NCBI GenBank assembly: GCA_029204225.1
Contig: CM055102.1
Span: 26,576,922-26,640,921 of the forward strand
Length of the DNA stretch: 64,000 nt
Source: Diphasiastrum complanatum
Taxonomy: Eukaryota; Streptophyta; Lycopodiopsida; Lycopodiales; Lycopodiaceae
Direction: 5' to 3'
Shown here: piece by piece, positions 55,790-64,000 of the stretch
How the letters are laid out: each line of letters opens with the position of its first letter
Position numbering within the stretch: the first letter of the stretch is position 1
Translations under genes and position numbers: made by a program
Notes under the pieces: generated by a model
The model's input: only the letters and a program-made list of their open reading frames with translations
Database searches by the model: none
What the model was told of the DNA's origin: nothing

Positions 55790-57605
55790 AGCTAATGTGA
55801 TGTTGCGGTGTGTGTTTCCATTGACTTTGCAAACAAGAATGTAAAAATAGATCTTTTTTTTTTTAACATTGCTACATTATATGGTCTAAACATCTCTAAA
55901 TTATTTGATATCATGGCTGTGGCAAACACTTGCTTCTAATTAGTCATACTACTTCTATACTTGTTTGTCTTATACCTACTTATTTCCTCCTTGGCATGTA
56001 TTTGTAGACATATTGTTACATTTGGTCACAGAGTGTGTGCATTTAAGAGTCTTTGCTAGCAAGTGGTCTAAGGCTTACTATTTATGTTATAATATTGTTT
56101 TAAATTTTTCTTTGAACTCGTGGACAAATTTGATATAGTTACAACTTTCTTGATTCCCTTTATGTTATGGTGCACTATCTAATTTTCTCTTAGGTGGATG
56201 ATGAGTAAATAACTTGTTTAATCTGGTATACTTTAAAAAAAATATCATGATAATGTCAAGCTTGGGATTGTGACTATAGACATTATTAGAGGCTCCTACC
56301 TAAAAACATCTACTTCTTATATGAAAACATCGTTTATAGAAGGTTGAAACTTGCAACATGGGACTCGAAGACTGTTCTTTATACATCCAATGGTAGTGGT
56401 GCTTCCATGTCTTTGATATATACTTACCATGACCGTAGCCTTTCATATGCAGACTTATAAAATATTGTGCCTATAGTAAAAAGGTCTCGTCTCAACCAAG
56501 TATAGAATCATTACTTGATATTTTTTTGCTACATATAAATAAACAAACATCTTGTTTTTCGTTCTACCTACCTAGGTTGTAGTTACTTGTGGTTTTGTTA
56601 TCTATATTGCCACTTTTTAAATAATTTTGATTGCACTTTAGAGGCACACGCGTGTGTATTGCGCGTGTGTATACATACCTTTATTACTACACTTTCAGAC
56701 TTATAATTTATTAACTTTGTAAAGTCACCTAACTCAACAATGATGTTGCGACATGGATAACAACTGAGAATATGTGTAAACACATGTAGTTCTCACAAGA
56801 ATTTTTCTATTCTAACATGGTCGCTATTTTGGATGGATGTAGGTGAGCATATACTTCTCAACTCAGAGCTTTTGCTAGTAGTAACATTACATCAAGAGTG
56901 CATTTTTTGCTATGATGATTCTATGTGAATTCTATGGACTTTTAAGATTCATATTTTTTGTAACATATTTTCAATCATCTTGTTGTTGTTTTATCTAATG
57001 TAATTCTATGGTTTGTGTTTACAATGACTTTACAAAAAGGAATATAAAAACAGAAGTAATCTTCTAACATTGTTGTACTATATTATATGGTCTAGACATA
57101 TTCATATTGCTTGACATGATGACTGTGGCAAACAATTATTTCTAAATTAGTCAAGCTATTTCTATGCTTGTCTTATACGACTCTTTTCCTCCCTCGTAAG
57201 CTTTTATATGCAGATTTATAAAGGATTGTGCTTATTTAACAAAGCTTTGCGTCACCCTAGTTTACGATCATACTTGATACTTCTTTGCTGTATATAAACA
57301 AGCATCTTGTTTTTTGTTCTACTTATCTACGAAAAGTTGTAAGTATTTGTTGTTTTGTTATCTATATGTTGCTACTTTTTTTAAAAAATTAATTGCAATG
57401 TAGAGATGTGTGTGTGTGCGTGTGTGTATCTTGAAACACTTATTACTTTACTTTCAGCTTTATAATTTATTAACTTTGAGTAGAATTGAAACGATGTCCA
57501 ATTTTATTTACAAAATTATAGTCACCTAACTTGGCAATAACTAGATGTTGCGACATGGATAACAACTAATAACATGTGTAAACAATTGTATTTTTCACAA
57601 TAATG
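55790..57605. repeat. Diverged tandem segmental duplication (about 0.6-1 kb unit)
   Basis: Copy 1 (about 55790-56810) and copy 2 (about 56990-57605) share ordered blocks: TATATGGTCTA.ACAT, GACTGTGGCAAACA / GGCTGTGGCAAACA, AACAAGCATCTTGTTTTT / AACAAACATCTTGTTTTT, a (GT)n-rich patch, TTTATAATTTATTAACTTTG and GATGTTGCGACATGGATAAC. The copies differ by many substitutions and indels, so the duplication is old. The content is non-coding and unidentified. Confidence 0.75.
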
Positions 57606-57612
57606 TACATGT

Positions 57613-58665
57613 TGTTGAGGGAATCAAATGTTGGCTCTGTGGAATGAGTCTTTCTCCTCGGTGCATGAACTACGCTTATCATATTCGAATAAAAATGTCG
57701 AGTTAGAGAACTCAACTGATTCTACTTAATTCTAACTTTGAAGTCGTCAAAATCGATAGGATTGATTATGTAGACAAACACAAAGTTATTAGATTGTTGA
57801 TCGCAGAAGTATTAGATAGTTCATGCAATTCTATACAAGAGCAATATTAAATAGAACAATTAATCAAAGTAACATACATTCATACTGATGTAAATCTAAA
57901 CACAATAAGACAATGGATTGATTCAGAAAGTAAAAAGTACAAGTCAGATGAAATGACGAGCACAAAACAATTGCGAGGATAATTGTACTCGAAACTAATT
58001 CTGGTTCTATAACAGTTTCGATGATTCGAAAATCATTTGATAACTTTTTCTGACTTTTTGTTTGAATCTAATCGATGTAATAACATCTACTATATTCGTT
58101 GATTCATAGATTCCAATTCAGATGTTAAGTTGTACATTTATTCAGATATATACAAAATGTATAGATACGTTAAGCTATGTTGTCTAATATGGATCTTGGC
58201 GGCGGTCATGGTTGTCACTATCCATGTAGGTGGCTGTCGTGGCTGTCCCTATTTGGATAGGTGGTGATCGTGGCTGTTGTCATTGTCAAAACAATTGCAC
58301 AATGATAGAACTAGCTTATATAGGTGACTAGCTTTATTTAAAGTGATATCATGTTATTTAGATATCGACAATTGTCGATTCAAGTCAGAGTCAAATTAGC
58401 TAGAGTTGAGGGCGACAAAGGTTTGAATGTTCGATTTGATAGTTGTTGGATCGAACATTTGAGCGCTTGTCGATAATCGATAGTCAACACTCGATACTCC
58501 TTCGATATTTTGACTTTCGTGGATAGTTTTGACTATCGTTTAGGTACTTATCTACGGTTCTTGTGTATTTTTGCAAACTGTGCGACAATGTGAATTAATA
58601 TGCATCAACATGAATAAATCTAGATTAACTATGAGATTTTAGAGAGAGAAGAAATGAATCCAACA
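57613..58665 (-). repeat. 3' LTR of Copia relic K
   Basis: 1053 bp, ends TGTTGAGG...ATCCAACA on the plus strand, the inverted counterpart of the J LTR (38858-39904). The length differs by only 6 bp, but the sequences differ by roughly 15-20 percent by eye. Confidence 0.85.
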
Positions 58666-60665
58666 CCCCTCCTTAATCTGGAGCCATGAATGTCTTGATC
58701 TTTAGACTAAGCGATGCACAAAATTTGTTGTGTGCATCAATGCTCAGTGTCTTGGTAAATACAGTTGCTATCATGTTTTGCATTTGATAATACTCTAAGC
58801 TTATCCCCTTGTTGAGAATCTTACGCTTGACATAGTCATACTCAATTTCAATGTGCTTACTCCTAGAATGAAATCTAGGGTTGGCTGATAAAGCAATGGT
58901 ACTTTGATTATCATATAAGACAATTGTTAGAGCATACTGCTTCAGACAAATGTCCGAAAGTAGATTTCTCAACCATATTGCTTCCTTAGTAGCTTGAGAA
59001 GCATTGAATATACTCTGACTCTGTAGAAGAAAGAGCTATAGAGGTTTGCTTATAACTGTTCCAAGAGATTGGACCGTTGTTAAAAAAAAATGTAAATCCA
59101 GATGTCGATGTACAAGTGTATGCATCTCCCACCCAACTTGCATCTATATATCCAATGAGAATGTGAAATTTGTCGATGTCGACACCTCCATAGTAGATGC
59201 ATAGGTCCTTCGTAGCTCGAATGTATCTGATGACTCTGATAAGAGTCTTCTAATGGATCATATTAGGGTTAGCCATGACTTGGCTCAAAGAGCTGACCGC
59301 AATGGTAGGGATAGTCTTTTATCTGCTCTTTTTTTTTCTTTGCCCAAGGACAATAGTCCTTCGACAATCGTAGGCCTGGGTCCATTGGTGAGTGAGCTAA
59401 CTTGCAATTCGTTAGATTATATCTAATGAGTGTATTTTGAATGTACCTCTGTTGAGTGATATAGATGTCTTCTCTCTTTGTTTATGTGAATCTAAATTTC
59501 GAAATAATAGTGAGCTTCATACAAATCTGTCATGTCGAATTCTGAGGACAACATCTTCTAATATCTTTTATTAGATTGATATTGTCATTGAAAAGCAATG
59601 TGTCGTCAACATACAAAGTGAGGATAAGAAAAGAATGTTGCACTGACTTGAAGTAAACGCAATGCTTGGTTTGGTACCTTGCTGGATGAAAAATGTGTTG
59701 TTCTTTGAAGCTAAGCTTTGGCAGACTATTTCAAGCCATAAAGTGTCTTATGGAGTTTACATACATGATTTTTCTTATTGCTGAGCACATAACCCTCGGG
59801 CTGCATCATGTAGATATCTATTTCAGTTATTTCTACAGGACTGAAAGTCTCATTGTAGTCGATGTTCATAATTTGAGAAAATCCTCTCGCTATTAGTTGA
59901 GCTTTCTTTCGATCGATACTCCCATCAGCTTTGTGTTTGATCTTGAAGATCCATGTACAATCGATTAAATTTCTGCTGGAAGGCAATTCAACAATTGACC
60001 ATGTCTGGTTCTTGAGTAGAGAAGTATACTCTTTATCCATCGCTTCTCTCCAAAGATCTAAGTCTGACTAGCTAAGTGCTTGATCTACAGTATTCGGTTC
60101 TTGAATTAAACAGTGGGCAAACTCATCAATGTACCTTGTAGGCTATGTGCGCACTCTTGTCGATTTCTTGGGGGTGGCGTAGATTGATAATTCTATCTTT
60201 GGTCTTGTTGCTCCTGAGTCATAATGTCTTCTTTGGACTAACTGTCGATAAGTTGTTCGTTTGTCGACGTATTTGAACATGGGACTCGAATTGTTGTGTC
60301 AATGATAGTAGTAGTCGATAATCCGTTTGGAACTTTGCTCTTGTCTTTTAGATTGATAGACTAATCCTTGATAAGGATGACATCTCTATTGAAGAATATC
60401 TTTAATGCTTTGGGATAATACAGCCTATAAATTCTGTCTGAAGAACTATAATCAATGAAGATGGATTTGATGTTGTTGGAATCCAGCTTCTTTCTGGTTT
60501 CCTTCGGGATTTGCATGCATAGGCGATACATCCGAACACTCTAACATCCTAGCATCTTTGAAATTGATTCCTTCCAAATTTCATGTAGATGCTTGACTTT
60601 GAGGCTTGCTCCTTCTTCATGTGCATGCTCCTCCATGAGAAAATAAAGATTTATGGAATGTCAAA
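57613..60665 (-). mobile_element. Copia relic K: integrase end, reverse transcriptase, RNase H, 3' LTR
   Basis: Minus strand. Parts, right to left: integrase C-terminal part (about 60350-60600), reverse transcriptase (about 59500-60040: TWSIVELPSSRNLIDCTWIF, QLIARGFSQIMNIDYNETFS), RNase H (about 58673-58972: STIALSANPRFHSRSKHIEI) and a purine-rich tract followed by the 3' LTR 57613-58665. Same LTR family as relic J, opposite orientation. The 5' part is not seen. Broken, many lesions. Confidence 0.88.
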
Positions 60666-62127
60666 TTAAAGATTTTTACTCGTTGAAAAAAATAAAACCT
60701 TTCAGATTCAAATGAAAGTTAGTTACATTTAGTTTGAGAGTTTGAGCACCCTTGAAGTTTTTAGCTTTGCCACATTGTGAGCAACATGTTATTGTGATGA
60801 TTAGTTGAGCTTGTCACTCCTCAACCGAATCTAGAATAAATAAGATTCTATTGATTATTGAATTTTTTAACTTTTTTAAAATGCATCTTGTATTTATTTT
60901 AATTTATTTTTTTAATGATTTGAAAGCTGACAAAGCATCTTCTCTATATAAAAAGTTGAAATGTTGTGGATGTGCCTACAAACAGATCGCTGGTGGAGGG
61001 ATTGCTGCCTGCATACAACTCACTGATAGAGGGAGATAAATAGGCACGTTTGTAGGCTGTAAACAAGCGCACCATTAGGAGTTCCAACAAGGTAGAACTG
61101 GACGAGTTCTAAGGTTTCTGAAGTAGAGTAAGCCTCTAACAAGGGTGTACTTGGAGTACAAGAGAAAATTCAAAAATATTACAACAGTAGCAGTGCGCAC
61201 CAGATTACATTCAAACACATGTAGGCTGCACAGGTGTTTCATAAGGTTGTTTCAGATCAGAATTAGTAGCATCAGGTCCACATAAAACGCGGAAAGGAGA
61301 AAAGAGATTAGAAATCCATGTGTCGTCCAGAAGCATGCATATGAAAGATTAGGATTTAACACTCGATTATTAGAGATTCTTGTTTGAAGAGCAACAGTGC
61401 AGTTGACCAACAATTAGAAAGTTGCGTAGGTAATTGGTAGGAGTTCAGTAACCTGTTCTGTCGATCTGTTCTCTGCTACACGAGCGTTCAGTTGGCTGCC
61501 AGACAAGCGATCAGTTTCTTACTACACCAGTGATTAGTTCAGCTCACAATGAGCGAAGCCTTGCAGCAGAGAGCAGAGGTTTGTAGGTGATAACAAAAAA
61601 TTGCCTTAGAAAATCAGTGCATGTTCTACTGTCATAAATTGCATGCCAGTTTATGCACAGTTTCTTGCTAAACCCGTGTTTGTCTGAGCTACAATCAGTT
61701 TAGGGCAAAGGAGCAGCGGTGGAGCTTTCAAAACTTTTCCTATTGCTGGTCTTTCAGAGTTTTGGTGGGCGCTTTTGTTTGGGTAAGTTCTCCGAAATCT
61801 ATTGCAAAGAGTTTACAACGGCCGACGGCTCCATCGAGGTTAACGACATTCCGTGTGAAGAAAAATCAAAAAAATATAAAAAAGATCTCGGTTCAGTTGG
61901 TGAGGTGGTCCATCACAAGGTTTCCTTTGTACAGTTGTTCTCATGGCTTCGGACATCTCCCTACTTCGTCCTCTCAGTCTCAAATGAGTTGCTTCAACTG
62001 TATCTCCCCCTCCTGACTCCCCTCCTCGTTCGCGTCAGACTGTGCTGGGTTTCTCGCTTGCCACAACACCCTCTATTCCTCCTTCGCCCACCTCTTCCCA
62101 TGGCATTGTTGCCCCCTCGCTTGGTTG
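60666..62127. other. Stretch without a firmly recognised gene
   Basis: 60666-61700 is AT-rich with no feature. An open frame from 61719 contains FTTADGSIEVNDIPCEEKSK and has no family that I recognise; it may be the leader of the reverse transcriptase element that follows. Confidence 0.4.
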
Positions 62128-62130
62128 TGA

Positions 62131-64000
62131 ACCTCCTTCGACCCTTGTTGCATTGCCTCTCACCCCCCTGAATGGGTTCCTTGCCATGCTTGTGGTCGTT
62201 TCTTCTCTCCTAGAGGAGGTCTTGCCCGTCACCAACGTTCTTGTCCTGCGCTGTTTCAGTCGTCTCAAGATCGCCCTCCTCTTTCTGCACCCCACTCGCC
62301 CTCTGCTTCAGCTTGGTCTTGGATTTCTTCCCTTGACGTCCTCGGAGCTTTTCACTTGGGCTTCCCTCGTCCACTCTACTTTCATATTCCCCTCGCTCTC
62401 CATCATGAAACTCAAGTTGCTATGCGCCTTCCTCTTGATCGCTTGGCTATTGGCCCCTTTGACATTGTGGCTTGGCATCTGTTTCTTCTTTTTCTCCTTT
62501 GGTGTCTAGTCCTTCCTCCGAGGGGTGGGGATGCTGGTCATAGAGAAACTCGTGCTCGCCTTCATCGCTTTCTATCGGGAGACTGGAAAACGCTTCATGA
62601 TGAACACTTTGCATGTTGTCAGGCACTTGCTGCTCGCAACTCACAGGTCTCTCAACATCAGGGCGCCCCACCTCTCCAGCATTGCCTTCATCGCACCCTA
62701 CATCTTGGGCAAGTTGGTGAGTATTCTCGTACAGCTCGAGCTTTAGCTCCTCTCACACCCGCTCCCCCTTATGATGATACTGTTGCTGCTCTCCAAGCTC
62801 TGCATCCTGCTTCTGAAGGCATTCTTCCCTTGTTTGTGGAGGACTTTGTGTTTGATGTTAACTTGGTGCTTGATCTTGATTTTTTCTCTCGTGCCTTCCA
62901 TCGTAGTCCTCGTCTTGCTGTTGGTGGTCCCTCCGGTTTGGTCTATGAACACCTTTGTGATTGCTTTCCACCTGAGGACTCTGCTAGTGGCTTTGTTTAA
63001 CTCTTTCAGGTCTGCTCTTTTATCGTCTCTGGTCACATTCCTTCTTTTGTCGCACATTTTTTGTCTGCGTCTCGTTTGATCGCCATGTCTAAAATCTCGG
63101 GTGGCGTCCGTCCCATCGCTATTGGCGAAGTCATCCTCTATCTTGTTAGTCGCTCTATCTGTTTTCAGTTTTAACAGATTTTTGCCTCTTTTCTCTCCTC
63201 TCATCAGTTTGGCGTCTCTACTCCTGGCAGCTATGAAGTTGTCATTCATGGTTTGCGTGCCACCCTTGATCTCCATCCTGAATAGGTTGTTCTCCAAGTG
63301 GATGTTTCCAATGCTTTTAACTCTGTTTCTAGAGTTGCGATCTTTTAGGAGTTGTGCACGGTTCGTGGTGAGTTGGCTCAGCTCATCCCATTTGTGCGGT
63401 TGTTCTATGCTACTGAGACTCCTCTCTTTTACAGTCACCATGTGCGCTCTGGGGATCTTTCTACTATCCAGTCTGCAGCAGGTACTCGTCAAGGTGATCC
63501 TTTGGCTGGTCCTCTTTTCGCTCTGGCTCATTTCCGTGCACTTCGAGCTTCTGCAGAGGCCTTTCCCTCTTGTTTATTTCCTTCGGTTGCTGATGACACT
63601 CATATTGTTGGTCCTGCTCCTACGATGCTCCTCGCATTTCATCATTTCTCTGAGCAGTTGGCTTCTCTTGGTTTGTCTATTCAACCTCGCAAGTATTCAG
63701 TGTGGTCTCCAGTAGGTCTTCCCCCTGACTTTGTTCCTTCTCAAGGTTTCCTTGCTCCTTCGGATGGCATTCGCATTCTGGGTGTTCCTTTTGGGTCTAC
63801 TTCCTTCAACTCTGCTTTTCTTGGTGAGGCTCTCCAGGAGGATGTTGCTCATTCAGATCTGCTTCCCCGGTTGGGCGACACTCAGGTCGCGTTTGGCATC
63901 TTGACGTCTTGCTTTATCCAGCGTCCTTCTTATCTACTGTGGACTTTCCCCCCTACTCCGGACGTTTTGCATCTCCTCTCTTCATTTGACAGCTCTCTTA
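62131..64000 (+). pseudogene. Non-LTR retrotransposon reverse transcriptase with R2-like zinc finger, decayed, runs off the window
   Basis: One frame carries the protein from 62131 to the window end without a frameshift. It starts with a finger C-x2-C-x12-H-x3-C (CHACGRFFSPRGGLARHQ, 62182-62244), the R2-class pattern. A spacer follows (RARLHRFLSGDWKTLHDE; SRTARALAPLTPAPPYDDTV; GGPSGLVYEHL), then reverse transcriptase blocks: GGVRPIAIGEVILYLVSRS, motif A (LQVDVSNAFNSVSR, Asp at 63301), motif B (GTRQGDPLAGPLFALAHFRA) and motif C (VADDTHIVG, Asp pair at 63592-63597), then ILGVPFGS. Four in-frame stops interrupt it (62998, 63172, 63283, 63346). Their contexts suggest former Gln, Gln, Trp and Gln codons. 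No AP endonuclease was seen upstream, so a C-terminal endonuclease (R2/NeSL layout) is likely but lies outside. It would copy its own RNA at a nicked target. The clade is inferred. Confidence 0.85.

Noticed and set aside
62998-63348. In-frame stops as recoding, altered genetic code or RNA editing
   Set aside because: Host genes in the same window use standard stops, and fern-type U-to-C editing is known from organelles, not nuclear transposons; simple decay explains them.
62743-63531. 262-codon open frame on the minus strand
   Set aside because: It is antisense to the reverse transcriptase, whose sense strand has clear conserved motifs; low stop frequency follows from the pyrimidine-rich sense strand.

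Overview
The window is nuclear DNA of a land plant with a large, retrotransposon-rich genome. Two host genes were recognised, in divergent orientation about 19.3 kb apart. The first is an Hsp70 nucleotide-exchange factor of the Fes1 family on the minus strand: exon 1 is at 23941-24092 and exon 2 runs off the left edge at 1-124. The second is a complete phytochrome gene on the plus strand, with four exons at 43403-50426 and 1131 residues. The phytochrome N-terminus ([38 protein letters not shown]) resembles, from memory, phytochromes of seed-free plants (ferns, lycophytes, mosses) more than seed-plant phyA/B/C or gymnosperm phyN/O/P. With the very long TE-filled intron, this makes a fern or other seed-free vascular plant the best guess; a gymnosperm is not excluded.

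Layout. Positions 1-24092 are the Fes1-like gene, almost all of it one 23.8 kb first intron. That intron holds a Copia integrase fragment, a Gypsy chromovirus (A, 2623-13043) with a younger Gypsy (B, 2901-8100) nested in its 3' LTR, further Gypsy fragments in both orientations (13.7-18.6 kb and beyond), an L1-type LINE ORF1 relic, two LINE-like 3' tails, a 386-bp tandem duplication and a 50-bp minisatellite. Positions 24.1-42.2 kb are intergenic and consist largely of Copia relics in both orientations plus a fold-back repeat. Positions 42.2-43.4 kb are the phytochrome upstream region, with a local duplication and then five perfect CACGTG boxes within 251 bp. Positions 50.4-57.6 kb are AT-rich non-coding sequence with tandem duplications. 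Positions 57.6-60.7 kb carry an inverted relative of the Copia element that lies upstream of the phytochrome gene. Positions 62.1-64.0 kb carry a non-LTR reverse transcriptase relic with an R2-like zinc finger; it runs off the right edge.

How the genes relate. They are not an operon and nothing shows shared control. Phytochrome is the red/far-red photoreceptor. Fes1-type proteins release ADP from cytosolic Hsp70. The G-box cluster suggests phytochrome transcription responds to bZIP/bHLH factors such as HY5 or PIF relatives; this is inference. No rRNA, tRNA, CRISPR array or previously undescribed multi-gene system was recognised. The clearest new facts are the Fes1 giant intron, the G-box cluster, the noncanonical AG...CT ends of Gypsy B and the zinc-finger non-LTR element.
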